Assembly (NCBI GenBank): GCA_038206355.1
Contig: JBBRAY010000016.1
Span: 10,416-74,415, forward strand
Source: JAPLDB01 sp038206355
GTDB lineage: Bacteria; Bacteroidota; Bacteroidia; AKYH767-A; 2013-40CM-41-45
Length of the DNA stretch: 64,000 nt
Reading direction: 5' to 3'
Below are positions 9,606 through 19,221 of the stretch, in pieces; position 1 is the first letter of the stretch, and each line of letters starts with the position of its first letter. The translations under genes were made by a program, and so were the position numbers. Below the pieces are notes generated by a model, which saw only the letters and a program-made list of their open reading frames with translations, was not told the origin of the DNA and ran no database searches.

Positions 9606-9640
9606 CAGCAGCAGCAGCAGCAGAAGAAGAAGAAGAAGAA
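9606..9640. repeat. Trinucleotide microsatellite
   Basis: Six CAG units (9606-9623) are followed by five AAG units plus AA (9624-9640). The tract is intergenic, between two divergent genes. The sequence beyond it, to about 9760, is GGCAGGAGGCAGG-rich and contains a degenerate AATCAGCCGGTAGCC core near 9722, so it grades into the intergenic element family. Confidence 0.75.
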
Positions 9641-9894
9641 ACAGCGGCAGGAGGCAGGAGGCTGATCCAGTAGTGAGCGCCAATTCGCAAAAAGAAAATC
9701 TGTCCCCGGCGCAGGAACAATAATCAGCCGGTAGCCAGCGGTAATAATTATAGTACAATTTGCAATTTATAAGTGCACACTATACAATTGTGCATTGTGC
9801 ATTCGAATTTTCCAGAGCAAATAAAACCTGGTTAATCGCGTTAAGAAGCTTTGAGAAAGGCAAAATAAAAAATAAATTGATTTCGCCAGAAAAC

Positions 9895-9902
9895 TATCTT
9901 TG
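9895..9902 (+). promoter_or_regulatory. -7 box immediately before the beta-helix lipoprotein start
   Basis: TATCTTTG is a perfect TAnnTTTG box, only seven bases before the ATG at 9910. A TTG lies about 15 bases upstream, shorter than the usual spacing. If functional, the mRNA would have almost no leader. Confidence 0.35.
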
Positions 9903-9909
9903 CCACTTC

Positions 9910-11451
9910 ATGAAGAAAAATATTATTGGGCTTGCTGTAGTTGCCATTTTATGCATTGTCTCTTTTAATTCCTGTAAGAAGGATCAATTACTAACTGATT
10001 CGAACGCTTCGCTTGTATTCAGCGAGGATACAATCATGTTTGACACCGTTTTTACGAGTGTTGGAAGTGCTACGCAGGTATTCACTGTTAGAAACACGTA
10101 CAACCAGCCGCTGAAAATTTCTTCCATCAATCTTGCCGGGGGATATTCATCCTTGTACCGACTCAATGTTGACGGCACATCGGGTAAGTATTTTACAAAT
10201 GTTGAAATCGGAGCCAATGACAGCATCTGGATTTTTGTGGAAGTTACTATTGATCCAAATTCCCTAAACACACCTCTGATTGCTGAAGACGCAATCATGT
10301 TCAATACAAATGGACATCAACAGCAGGTTCCACTTATTGCGTACGGACAAGACGCACATTTTTTTCCTACCTCCAATTGCGGCGAAGAGAAGTCCCGTTG
10401 TTCACCGCTTTTTAAATTGAAAGATTGCACAGGTAGCAGTCGTTCACTTGTATGGACCAATGACAAACCATATGTTATTTATGGATATGCTGTACTTGAT
10501 TCAGGCTATACATTAACGATTGAAGCAGGGACACGCATTCATTTCCATAATAATTCAGGCCTGATAGTTTTAAATACAGCAAAACTTATCGTGAACGGAA
10601 CCCTTGCAGATCCTGTTACCTTTCAGGGCGATCGTCTCGGAGACCTTTATAAAGATGTACCCGGACAATGGGATAAAATATGGTTTACGACAATAACCAG
10701 TATTGACCTTTCTGTATGCCCGATCAACGACGGACTCATAACAGGGAAAGGTCCGAGTGGAAATATTTTAAACTATGCCGTTATTAAAAATGGTTATGTC
10801 GGAATACAATCTGACTCACTTGTACCTTCTAATCTTCCCGCTGTTACTCTGAATAATACCATCATAAAGAATTTTGCAAGCACAGCTTTATTCGGTCAGG
10901 GCTCCTCAGTAGCGGCGAATAATTGTGTCTTTTCAAATTGTGGCGAATACCTGGGCGCACTTTACTATGGAGGCGCATATTCATTTCTTCATTGCACTTT
11001 TGCCAACTATTGGAACAATTCAAACCGTACTTCCCCTTCGCTTTATCTCCGGAACTATTACACGGAAATCCGACCACTCAGTGCATATTTCGGCAACTGT
11101 ATTATTTATGGTAACCAGGATAATGAAGTAGCGCTTGATTCTTTTCCGATCCCCGGCCATCCGGAATATTTTGATTTTACTTTTGACCATACACTTTTCA
11201 AAATGGATAATGAGACGTATAATGGAAGTGTGAATCACTACGTCGGATCAATCAGAAATGCAGACCCTCGTTTCAGGGATATTGATCATAACTATTACAA
11301 AATTGATTCGACTTCGATTGCTGTTAACCTCGGGCTTCAAACCATTACCAATCTGAACTTGCCGCTACTCAACACTGATCTTGATGGAAAGCCCAGACCT
11401 GCTGTTGGAACAGCTCCCGATGCAGGTGCTTATGAAGATGACAATCAGTAA
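9910..11451 (+). CDS. Lipoprotein with right-handed beta-helix domain
   Basis: The start is set at the ATG at 9910, where a lipoprotein signal begins (MKKNIIGLAVVAILCIVSFN, with the lipidated Cys at residue 22 followed by KKD). The upstream extension of the frame has no such signal. Residues about 30-160 form a beta-sandwich of the DUF1573/ASH-like type (LVFSEDTIMFDTVFTSVGSA, FTVRNTYNQPLKISSINL). From about 170 on, the sequence has the short repeating hydrophobic pattern of a parallel beta-helix (LNYAVIKNGYVGIQSDS, TLNNTIIKNFAST, NNCVFSNCGEY). It ends with LDGKPRPAVGTAPDAGAYE, a choice-of-anchor-like close. No catalytic residues are evident; probably an outer-membrane or surface lipoprotein. 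About 513 residues. Confidence 0.85.
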   Translation: MKKNIIGLAVVAILCIVSFNSCKKDQLLTDSNASLVFSEDTIMFDTVFTSVGSATQVFTVRNTYNQPLKISSINLAGGYSSLYRLNVDGTSGKYFTNVEIGANDSIWIFVEVTIDPNSLNTPLIAEDAIMFNTNGHQQQVPLIAYGQDAHFFPTSNCGEEKSRCSPLFKLKDCTGSSRSLVWTNDKPYVIYGYAVLDSGYTLTIEAGTRIHFHNNSGLIVLNTAKLIVNGTLADPVTFQGDRLGDLYKDVPGQWDKIWFTTITSIDLSVCPINDGLITGKGPSGNILNYAVIKNGYVGIQSDSLVPSNLPAVTLNNTIIKNFASTALFGQGSSVAANNCVFSNCGEYLGALYYGGAYSFLHCTFANYWNNSNRTSPSLYLRNYYTEIRPLSAYFGNCIIYGNQDNEVALDSFPIPGHPEYFDFTFDHTLFKMDNETYNGSVNHYVGSIRNADPRFRDIDHNYYKIDSTSIAVNLGLQTITNLNLPLLNTDLDGKPRPAVGTAPDAGAYEDDNQ

Positions 11452-11457
11452 TTTTTT

Positions 11458-12066
11458 GTGAACGCCATTTTACTTTCAACCGCTTACCTCCCTCCTGTCA
11501 GTTATTTTTCCTGTCTGGTAAAAGCGGAAAAAATAATTTTTGAAAAGCATGAGCACTATGTAAAGCAGTCGTACCGCAACCGTGCATTGATTTATAGCGC
11601 CAACGGACTTCATCCGCTTATTATTCCAATCCGCCATGATGACAGGGAAAGAAAACCCATCTGTGAAAAGAAAATCAGCTACGATGATCCCTGGCAGAAA
11701 ATTCACTGGCGCACACTGACAAGTTCATACCGCAACTCTCCTTACTTTGAATATTTCGAAGATGCGTTCAGGCAATTTTACGAGATAAAAACAGAAACAC
11801 TTTTTGAATTTAATTTTCAGTTACTTGAAAAAATTCTTTCCCTGCTCAGGATACCTTTCAATCCGGAATTTACAACTGAATACAAAGCCGCTTTTTCACC
11901 TGAGGTAACGGATTATAGAAATTTATTTACGCCATCCATCAGAAAAGAACTCCCTGAGTACAAGCAGGTATTTACCGACAGAGCCGGATTTATTTCTGAC
12001 CTGAGTATTTTGGATTTGCTTTTTAATAAAGGGATGGAGACTAAAAATTATCTGGCTGGGATCTGA
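11458..12066 (+). CDS. WbqC-like family protein
   Basis: A 202-residue protein beginning at a GTG (11458), six bases after the preceding stop. The N-terminal pattern LLSTAYLPPVSYFSCLVKAE and the following EHYVKQSYRNRALIYSANG and PLIIPIRH segments match the WbqC family, which in other bacteria occurs in polysaccharide or glycan gene clusters. The conserved KISYDDPWQKIHWRTL block is also present. The biochemical role is unsettled. There is no signal peptide. It converges on hutH, with only two bases between the stop codons. Confidence 0.85.
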   Translation: MNAILLSTAYLPPVSYFSCLVKAEKIIFEKHEHYVKQSYRNRALIYSANGLHPLIIPIRHDDRERKPICEKKISYDDPWQKIHWRTLTSSYRNSPYFEYFEDAFRQFYEIKTETLFEFNFQLLEKILSLLRIPFNPEFTTEYKAAFSPEVTDYRNLFTPSIRKELPEYKQVFTDRAGFISDLSILDLLFNKGMETKNYLAGI

Positions 12067-12068
12067 GA

Positions 12069-13547
12069 TTACCCAAAAAGAAATCCCCTTGTCCGCTTTA
12101 TATCCTCGTATAAAATACGGTCCTGTTTCATAAAGCTCACTTCCTTCCGGAAATCACCAACTAATTCTTCAATGGCAGGTGAACTTTTCAATGGCTTCCT
12201 GAATTCCAGTGCCTGAGCGGCATTCAGCAGCTCTATTGCCAATATCGTTTTTACATTTTCAACAACGCGGAAAACTTTTGTTGCTGCATTTGCTCCCATA
12301 CTTACATGGTCTTCCTGTCCGTTGGAAGAAGTAATGGAATCAATTGAAGACGGCGTACAGAGTTGTTTATTCTGACTTACAATACTTGCTGCGGTATACT
12401 GTGGTATCATTAATCCACTGTTTAGTCCGGGATCGGCAACAAGGAATGGCGGCAATCCGCGCTGACCGGAAATCAACAAGTATGTTCTTCTTTCGCTGAT
12501 GCTTCCCAGTTCAGCCAATGCAATCGCCAAAAAATCGAGCGCAAGCGCAAGCGGTTGTCCGTGAAAATTACCACCGGAAATGATTTTGTCTTCGTCAGGA
12601 AAAATGGTCGGGTTATCGGTAACAGAATTAATTTCCGTTTCCATTACCATTGCCGCGTAATGAATGGCGTCGCGTGAAGCACCATGCACCTGCGGTATGC
12701 AACGGAATGAATAAGGATCCTGGACGTGCTCTTTTTTTCGTTTGATAATCTCACTGCCCTTCAGCAAATCATTCATGTGCTTCGCCACTTCCTGCTGACC
12801 ATCATGTGGGCGAATTTTATGCAATAATGGACTGAAAGGATCAATACGTCCGTCGTATGCATCAAGCGAAGTTGCGCCAATGATATCAGCAAGCCGGGCA
12901 ATGTTAAAACTATGCATCACGCACCATACACCATATGCGCTCATGAACTGTGTTCCGTTCAGCAAGGCAAGACCTTCCTTTGACTGAAGTTGAATTGGCT
13001 TCCAACCCAGTTTCTTCAAAACAGATTTTGCGCTTTGCTTTTTACCGTTGTAATAAACTTCGCCTTCACCGATTAATGGTAGTGAAAGATGCGCAAGCGG
13101 AGCAAGATCTCCCGAAGCGCCCAACGATCCCTGCTGATACACGACAGGAAGAATATCATGATTAAAAAAATCAATGAGTCGTTGAACGGTATCAACCTGT
13201 ACTCCTGAATTTCCATAACTCAGACCCTGAATTTTCAGGAGTAACATCAACTTCACAATTTCACCCGGAACCTCTTCCCCCGCACCACAGGCATGGCTCA
13301 TCACCAGGTTGCGCTGCAATGCGCCGAGGTCATTCTTTGAAATTGATTTGTTGTACAATGAACCAAAGCCCGTATTGATGCCATAAACAGGCGCATCAAT
13401 CGTTTTCAGTTTCCCGTCAAGGTATTTCCTGCACTTCTCAATTTTTGATTTTGAGTCCGGAGACAATTTCAATTTTGTACCGGAAGAAAAAATTTCCGAA
13501 ACGGTATCGAAATCAAGTTCCGCAGATGTGATTTGGTGTAAACTCAT
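12069..13547 (-). CDS. hutH: Histidine ammonia-lyase
   Basis: Deaminates L-histidine to trans-urocanate, the first step of histidine breakdown. At 492 residues it has the family length. GSLGASGDLAPLAHLSLPL near residue 143 contains the Ala-Ser-Gly that cyclises to the MIO prosthetic group. LVMSHACG has the Ser-His that distinguishes histidine lyases from tyrosine lyases, and SSNGQEDHVSMGA is the conserved C-terminal active-site loop. No other hut gene is in the window, so urocanase and the later steps must be elsewhere. hisS follows on the same strand upstream (46-base gap), which may put a catabolic and a translational gene in one transcript. Confidence 0.93.
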   Translation of the reverse strand: MSLHQITSAELDFDTVSEIFSSGTKLKLSPDSKSKIEKCRKYLDGKLKTIDAPVYGINTGFGSLYNKSISKNDLGALQRNLVMSHACGAGEEVPGEIVKLMLLLKIQGLSYGNSGVQVDTVQRLIDFFNHDILPVVYQQGSLGASGDLAPLAHLSLPLIGEGEVYYNGKKQSAKSVLKKLGWKPIQLQSKEGLALLNGTQFMSAYGVWCVMHSFNIARLADIIGATSLDAYDGRIDPFSPLLHKIRPHDGQQEVAKHMNDLLKGSEIIKRKKEHVQDPYSFRCIPQVHGASRDAIHYAAMVMETEINSVTDNPTIFPDEDKIISGGNFHGQPLALALDFLAIALAELGSISERRTYLLISGQRGLPPFLVADPGLNSGLMIPQYTAASIVSQNKQLCTPSSIDSITSSNGQEDHVSMGANAATKVFRVVENVKTILAIELLNAAQALEFRKPLKSSPAIEELVGDFRKEVSFMKQDRILYEDIKRTRGFLFG

Positions 13548-13593
13548 AATAAAAACTGATACCGCTTATTAATTGAAGTTTATGGCGGCAATA

Positions 13594-14949
13594 TTATTTT
13601 AATCGTTTTAAAAGCTCGTCCATCGTCACCTTGCTTTGTTCTCCCGTAGCCATGTTTTTCACAGTGATTACATTTGTCTTTATCTCTTCCGAACCAATCA
13701 AAGCAACAAATGGTATTTTATTTTCGTCGGCATAGCCCATTTGCTTTTTCATTTTTGCGGTGTCGGGAAAAATCTCAGCGTTAATTCCATTCTCTCTTAA
13801 TTGCATTAACAACTTCAGGCAATGTTTTGCTTCTTCACTTCCAAAATTCACAAACATTATTCTTGTCGAATCAGAAGTGAGGTCAGGAAATCCTTTCATC
13901 TCATCAAGTACGTCGTATATCCTGTCGGCACCGAAAGAAATTCCAACTCCGCTCACATTTGGCAAACCGAAAATTCCGGTGAGGTCATCGTAACGTCCGC
14001 CTCCGCAAATGCTGCCGGTAAAAGTGGAACGCGGATCGGAGACTTTTACTTCGATGATGGCGCCGGTGTAGTAGTTGAGGCCGCGGGCAAGAGTGAGATC
14101 TAGTTCAAGTCGACAATCGACAGCCAACACTCGACAATTTTCACTAATAGTAATTACTTCTTCGATTTCAGCAATTCCACTCATTCCTGTTTTTGAATTG
14201 GAAAGGATTGATTTCAGTTGAGAAAGTTTCGCAGCGTTGCTGCCTGTCAGGTTTATGATAGGTTGAAGTTGGGCAATGGCACTATCTGAAAGTCCTTTCG
14301 ATTTTAGTTCTTCATTTACTTTTTCCAGACCAATTTTATCAAGTTTATCAATCGCAACTGTGATGTCAATGATTTTATCTTTCTCGCCGATGACTTCCGC
14401 AATGCCGCTGAGGATTTTTCTGTTGTTCAGTTTTATGGAAACGCCGAATTTCAAACCTGAAAAAACATCGGAAATGATTTGAATCAATTCCACTTCATTC
14501 AGCAATGAATCACTTCCGATCACATCTGCATCACACTGATAAAACTCCCTGTACCTTCCTTTCTGGGGACGATCTGCTCTCCACACAGGCTGTATCTGAA
14601 AACGCTTAAAAGGAAATGTGATTTCGTTCTGGTGTTGAACGACGTATCTGGCAAAAGGAACGGTAAGGTCGTAACGAAGTCCCTTTTCAGTAATCGCCCC
14701 CCACCCCACTGAAGGCGGGACTTCCACAGCGCCGGCTTTCAATCCTGAATTTAAAATCCTGAATAAAAGTTTATCCCCTTCTTCTCCGTATTTTCCTTCC
14801 AGCGTTGAAAGATTTTCCATGGCCGGAGTTTCAATCTGCTTGTAACCATACCGCCGGTAAACATTTCTGACGGTCTCGAAAATAAAATTCCGCTTCATCA
14901 TTTCTGACGGAGAAAAATCGCGGGTGCCTTTGGGAATTGAAGGTTTCAA
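13594..14949 (-). CDS. hisS: Histidyl-tRNA synthetase
   Basis: Class II aminoacyl-tRNA synthetase that charges tRNA-His; 451 residues. The N-terminus MKPSIPKGTRDFSPSEM is typical, but its start codon is TTG (14949); there is no in-frame ATG nearby upstream, and the next Met would remove the conserved start. Motif 2 is seen in FKRFQIQPVWRADRPQKGRYR (in part), and the histidine-specific motif in LARGLNYYTGAIIEV. Motif 3 lies in GVGISFGADRIYDVL. The C-terminal anticodon-binding domain (from about 355) includes INAEIFPDTAKMKKQMGYAD. It lies between ettA and hutH on the minus strand. Confidence 0.95.
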   Translation of the reverse strand: MKPSIPKGTRDFSPSEMMKRNFIFETVRNVYRRYGYKQIETPAMENLSTLEGKYGEEGDKLLFRILNSGLKAGAVEVPPSVGWGAITEKGLRYDLTVPFARYVVQHQNEITFPFKRFQIQPVWRADRPQKGRYREFYQCDADVIGSDSLLNEVELIQIISDVFSGLKFGVSIKLNNRKILSGIAEVIGEKDKIIDITVAIDKLDKIGLEKVNEELKSKGLSDSAIAQLQPIINLTGSNAAKLSQLKSILSNSKTGMSGIAEIEEVITISENCRVLAVDCRLELDLTLARGLNYYTGAIIEVKVSDPRSTFTGSICGGGRYDDLTGIFGLPNVSGVGISFGADRIYDVLDEMKGFPDLTSDSTRIMFVNFGSEEAKHCLKLLMQLRENGINAEIFPDTAKMKKQMGYADENKIPFVALIGSEEIKTNVITVKNMATGEQSKVTMDELLKRLK

Positions 14950-14987
14950 AATGGGTTACTAATTACTGATTACAAATTAGTAATTAT

Positions 14988-16667
14988 TTATCTCACCAGG
15001 CTCCTGTACTTCACCCTATGCGGCGTAGTATCTCCGAGTCTTTGTTTTTTATTTTCTTCATAGGCACTGAAGTTACCGTCGAAGAAATAGACCTGTGAAT
15101 CTCCTTCGAATGCCAGAATGTGGGTAGCAATGCGGTCGAGGAACCACCGGTCGTGACTAATGACGACGGCACATCCGGCAAAATTTTCCATCGCTTCTTC
15201 CAATGCACGAAGCGTATTGATATCAATGTCATTGGTGGGCTCATCGAGGAGAATCACATTCGCACCTTCACGCAATGCAATCGCAAGATGAACACGGTTT
15301 CTTTCTCCTCCGGAAAGGATCTCCAGCTTCTTACTCTGGTCAGTTCCGCTAAAATTAAATTTTGAAACATAAGACCGCGAGTTGAATTGTTTTCCACCGG
15401 CAATCATCGTATCCGTGCCGCCGGAAATGATTTCATACACCGTTTTACCCGGAATCAAATCATGATGCGCCTGATCCACGTATGCAATCTTCACCGTCTC
15501 ACCGATTTTTATTGATCCGCTCTCCGGAGTTTCTTTTCCCATGATCATTTTAAACAACGTAGTTTTACCTACGCCATTGGGACCGATCACTCCCACAATT
15601 CCATTCGGAGGAAGTGAGAACGTTAAATTGTCAATCAGCAAACGATCGCCATAGGATTTGGAAAGATTCGTTGCTTCTATTACCACACTTCCCAATCGCG
15701 GACCGGGCGGGATAAAGAGCTCCAGTTTTTCTTCCTGTTCTTTTACGTCTTCACTGGCAAGTTTATCATAGGCAGCAAGTCGTGCTTTCTGTTTGGTATG
15801 ACGGCCCTTCGGACTGGTACGCACCCATTCAAGCTCACGTTTCAAAATACGTTGTCGTTTGCTTTCTGTTTTTTCTTCCTGAGCAAGGCGATTTGATTTT
15901 TGCTCCAGCCATGAAGAGTAATTTCCCTTCCACGGAATTCCTTCTCCCCGGTCAAGTTCAAGTATCCATCCTGCAACATTGTCGAGGAAATAACGATCGT
16001 GGGTAACAGCGATAACTGTTCCTGCATATTTCTGTAAATGTTGTTCTAACCAAAGTACGGACTCAGCATCGAGGTGATTTGTCGGTTCATCGAGTAACAA
16101 TACATCCGGCGCCTGAAGCAATAGTCTGCACAATGCAAGTCTCCTGCGTTCTCCTCCTGAAAGATTTGTAACAGGAGAGTCGCCTTCCGGACAACGCAAT
16201 GCATCCATCGCCACTTCAATTTTATTGTCGAGCTCCCATCCGCCTGCAAGATCAATCGCATCCTGCACACGCGCCTGCCGTTCAATCAATTTGTTCATGG
16301 CGTCATCGTCCATCGGCTCAGCAAATTTGTTGTTGATCTCTTCAAACTCTTTCAAAAGATCAACCACATTCTGGCAACCTTCCATTACAATTTCCTTCGC
16401 TGTTTTTGTTACATCAAGGTCGGGATCCTGCGATAAATATCCAACGGTATAACCCGGAGAAAAAACCACGTCACCGTTGAAGGATTTATCCATCCCTGCT
16501 ATGATTTTCATTAGGGTGGATTTTCCTGCTCCGTTCAATCCCAGGATACCGATTTTTGCTCCGTAATAAAACGAGAGGTAAATATCCTTGAGTACCTGCT
16601 TGTTGTTGCTGGCGTAGGTCTTACTGACCCCCACCATTGAGAAAATTATCTTTTTATCGTCTGCCAT
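14988..16667 (-). CDS. ettA: Energy-dependent translational throttle protein EttA (ABC-F)
   Basis: Soluble ABC-F ATPase that binds the ribosomal E site and gates early elongation according to energy state. The 559 residues hold two ABC domains with no membrane part. Domain 1 has Walker A GLNGAGKST, signature LSGGERRR and Walker B LLLDEPTNHLD. The arm and linker (LEWVRTSPKGRHTKQKARLA) are EttA-like. Domain 2 has Walker A GPNGVGKTT, signature LSGGERNR and DEPTNDID. Both catalytic glutamates are present. The tail is VKYRSLVR. An AACAGCC-type element lies immediately upstream (16673-16744). Confidence 0.93.
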   Translation of the reverse strand: MADDKKIIFSMVGVSKTYASNNKQVLKDIYLSFYYGAKIGILGLNGAGKSTLMKIIAGMDKSFNGDVVFSPGYTVGYLSQDPDLDVTKTAKEIVMEGCQNVVDLLKEFEEINNKFAEPMDDDAMNKLIERQARVQDAIDLAGGWELDNKIEVAMDALRCPEGDSPVTNLSGGERRRLALCRLLLQAPDVLLLDEPTNHLDAESVLWLEQHLQKYAGTVIAVTHDRYFLDNVAGWILELDRGEGIPWKGNYSSWLEQKSNRLAQEEKTESKRQRILKRELEWVRTSPKGRHTKQKARLAAYDKLASEDVKEQEEKLELFIPPGPRLGSVVIEATNLSKSYGDRLLIDNLTFSLPPNGIVGVIGPNGVGKTTLFKMIMGKETPESGSIKIGETVKIAYVDQAHHDLIPGKTVYEIISGGTDTMIAGGKQFNSRSYVSKFNFSGTDQSKKLEILSGGERNRVHLAIALREGANVILLDEPTNDIDINTLRALEEAMENFAGCAVVISHDRWFLDRIATHILAFEGDSQVYFFDGNFSAYEENKKQRLGDTTPHRVKYRSLVR

Positions 16668-16672
16668 TTTTT

Positions 16673-16744
16673 GTTCACAGTTATCAGCTCACAGTTTTCA
16701 GTTAATACAGCCGGCTGCTCTGCCGTGAACTGCTACCTGTGAAC
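16673..16744. repeat. AACAGCC-family element with GTTCACAG arms
   Basis: The perfect inverted repeat GTTCACAG (16673-16680) / CTGTGAAC (16737-16744) encloses ACAGCCGG (16707-16714) exactly at the midpoint. The left half is a run of CAG-containing words (TCAGCTCACAGTTTTCAGTT). It lies just upstream of ettA. The remaining sequence to 16947 holds no gene. Confidence 0.55.
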
Positions 16745-16900
16745 CATGGACCTTTTTTTAGGAGCGCGAATATCGCAAAAATCCTGATGTTCGGATAACG
16801 AAAGATTGCGAATATCCGAATAAGGAATCAGCAACGAATCCCAATTGTGAAGAGGTGGAAATCAACTTTCTGAATGTGTTTTTTGTGCAACAAAGAGGTG

Positions 16901-16908
16901 TATTTTTG
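16901..16908 (+). promoter_or_regulatory. Possible -7 box of the second subtilisin gene
   Basis: TATTTTTG is a perfect TAnnTTTG match 39 bases before the ATG at 16948. A TTTTG at 16881-16885 lies 15 bases upstream, shorter than the usual 19-21, so the -33 assignment is doubtful. Confidence 0.35.
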
Positions 16909-16947
16909 AGTATCAGTTCTATTCATAAAGTAACCAATTACCCATAA

Positions 16948-19146
16948 ATGAAAAAAAACCTGACCCTCATTTTTTTACTTACCATTTCCTTCGGGGCTTT
17001 TTCCCAGTATTCAAATAAAATTGCAATATCGCTTCAGCGAAAAATCACGCAAACTGAAACAACACGGTCTACAGGTCAGGAAATCGCATTGTTTCTAAGA
17101 GGCGATGTGGCTCAGATCAAACAAGTCATTGCTCAGCTTGGCGGAACTTATAAATATGCGGCGGGAGATATCTCAGCAGTGCGCATTCCTATTTCGAAAG
17201 TTCAGGAACTGGCGGCATCAAATGCCGTTACATGGCTTGAAGATAACAACCTGAAACTCCAGCCGATGAATGACGTGGCCATTGTAACCAACAAAGTGAA
17301 CCTTGTGCATCAGGGAGTTGGCTTGCCTCAAGGATATGATGGAAAAAATGTTGTGGTCGGAATTATAGACGAAGGAATTTACGCTGCGCACCACGATTTC
17401 AGAGACCCCATGACCAATCATACCCGTGTAAAGTGGTTGTGGGATCAAACGATTGTAGTGAATGACACTTCTATCGTTCCTCAGCCCTACAATTACGGAA
17501 TGGAACTGGACAGCACACAAATTGATACTTCCACCCTTCATCATGACGGTCCGAGCGGACACGGTACACACGTTGCAGGAATCGCCTGTGGAAATGGAAG
17601 TACGGTGAATAATTACAAAGGCATGGCGCCGAATTCAGACATCATCATTGTGAAAATGAATCTGAATGTACCCGACAATGAATTTCTTTCTTCACTGGTT
17701 GATGCGGTAAAATATGTTTTCGATAAGGCAGATGAAATGGGTGAACCGGCTGTTGTCAATATTTCACTGGGAACATATTTCGGTTCGCATGACGGAAGGG
17801 ACATACAGGCACAGGCCATCGCAAACCTCATCAATCAAACTTCAACTTACGGACACATGGTTGTGGCTTCTGCAGGAAATGCAGGAACCGCTCCTATTCA
17901 TTTGGGATATGACGTTACATCCGATACTTCATTTACGTGGTTTCAGTACACCGGCTCTCCCATTTATCTTGAAATGTGGGGCGACAGTGCCGACTTTCCA
18001 AATGTTCAGTTTTCAATTGGTTGTGACAGGGTAAGACCGGATTTTAAACTGATCGGAAATCTTCCTTTTACAAATGTTACACCTTACCTCAATCAGGATA
18101 TTTATGAAAACGTATATGCAGGAACAAATCGTGTTGGAAGAGTTGAACATGCAGCGCAATTTTTAAATGGGGCATATCAGGTACAATTCGCAATACTTCC
18201 TGATTCGGTTCAGAATGTAAACGGAAACGATACTTCGAAATATTACTGGCGATTGATGACAAAGGGAAATGGACATTTCAATTGCTGGAGCTTTAATATG
18301 GTTCCTTCAGGATTGCCGGATTCAACAGTATTCCCTTCCATCACACATTATAAAACGCCTGATGTGGATCAAACTATTGTCAGCAGTTTCCAGTGCAACG
18401 ACAATGTGATTACAGTGGGAAGTTATGACAACAGGAATTCTTATGCGAATGCGAACTTCACGCAGACGATTGACACTACTGTTCACCCGGGACGTTTATC
18501 TGTTTTTTCCAGTCATGGACCCACGCGAGACGGCAGAACAAAACCTGACATTACAGCTCCCGGAGGATGGGTACTTTCTACCGGTCCAAACTATGTGATC
18601 AATGGATTGCTTGCTTCGGAGCCACAGAAGGTAGCTGCCGGCGGACAACATTTCAGGAGCAGTGGTACTTCCATGAGCGGACCAATGGTAGCGGGCATGT
18701 GTGCATTGTATTTGCAACGTTATCCGAATGCAACGTGGCTGGATGTAAAAAACGACTTACTCTCTTGCGCCGGTACTGACAATTTCACAGGCAACAACCT
18801 TCCTGATTACCTCTGGGGACATGGGAAAGCAGATGCATATAACCTGTTGCATGGATGCCTGATCAGCGTAGAAGAAAATGAAATATACAATTCAAGTCTT
18901 GACTGCTATCCGAACCCGTTTTCAGGACATACTACAATCAGCTTCAGCATCCCTCCTTCTGTTACTGATGTAAATGCTGAAATTATTATCAGCGACGTAT
19001 TGGGAAAAGTGGTAAAACGAATTTCAATAAATAAGAATCAAAATTTCACTGAACTCAACCAGGGTGATATGAAGACGGGTTTATACTTCTGTTCGATGAT
19101 CGTAAACGGCAAACAACTGAAGACCATTAAGCTTGCTGTAATGTAA
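16948..19146 (+). CDS. Secreted S8 (subtilisin-like) peptidase with T9SS sorting domain
   Basis: A 732-residue peptidase. The signal peptide is MKKNLTLIFLLTISFGAFSQ. A propeptide-like segment (to about residue 100) precedes the catalytic domain, with Asp in VGIIDEGIYAAHHDF (near 140), His in SGHGTHVAGIACG (near 210) and Ser in SSGTSMSGPMVAG (near 575). The 360-residue distance between His and Ser is much longer than in a minimal subtilisin. It includes an extra beta-rich insertion, as seen in PA- or Fn-containing S8 members. The C-terminal T9SS domain has CYPNPFSGHTTISF and ends KTIKLAVM. A strong terminator follows. Not clearly paralogous in detail to the subtilisin at 3.0-5.9 kb. Confidence 0.93.
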   Translation: MKKNLTLIFLLTISFGAFSQYSNKIAISLQRKITQTETTRSTGQEIALFLRGDVAQIKQVIAQLGGTYKYAAGDISAVRIPISKVQELAASNAVTWLEDNNLKLQPMNDVAIVTNKVNLVHQGVGLPQGYDGKNVVVGIIDEGIYAAHHDFRDPMTNHTRVKWLWDQTIVVNDTSIVPQPYNYGMELDSTQIDTSTLHHDGPSGHGTHVAGIACGNGSTVNNYKGMAPNSDIIIVKMNLNVPDNEFLSSLVDAVKYVFDKADEMGEPAVVNISLGTYFGSHDGRDIQAQAIANLINQTSTYGHMVVASAGNAGTAPIHLGYDVTSDTSFTWFQYTGSPIYLEMWGDSADFPNVQFSIGCDRVRPDFKLIGNLPFTNVTPYLNQDIYENVYAGTNRVGRVEHAAQFLNGAYQVQFAILPDSVQNVNGNDTSKYYWRLMTKGNGHFNCWSFNMVPSGLPDSTVFPSITHYKTPDVDQTIVSSFQCNDNVITVGSYDNRNSYANANFTQTIDTTVHPGRLSVFSSHGPTRDGRTKPDITAPGGWVLSTGPNYVINGLLASEPQKVAAGGQHFRSSGTSMSGPMVAGMCALYLQRYPNATWLDVKNDLLSCAGTDNFTGNNLPDYLWGHGKADAYNLLHGCLISVEENEIYNSSLDCYPNPFSGHTTISFSIPPSVTDVNAEIIISDVLGKVVKRISINKNQNFTELNQGDMKTGLYFCSMIVNGKQLKTIKLAVM

Positions 19147-19176
19147 AGACTGAATCAGTTCAAATACTATTTTTGC

Positions 19177-19209
19177 AACCCCGGAAAGAACTCCGGGGTT
19201 TTATTTTTA
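19177..19209 (+). terminator. Rho-independent terminator after the second subtilisin gene
   Basis: AACCCCGGA / TCCGGGGTT form a perfect 9-bp stem with a six-base loop, followed by TTATTTTT. It ends 13 bases before the TTG start of the UbiA gene and so separates the two transcripts. Confidence 0.85.
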
Positions 19210-19221
19210 ATAACCATCACT

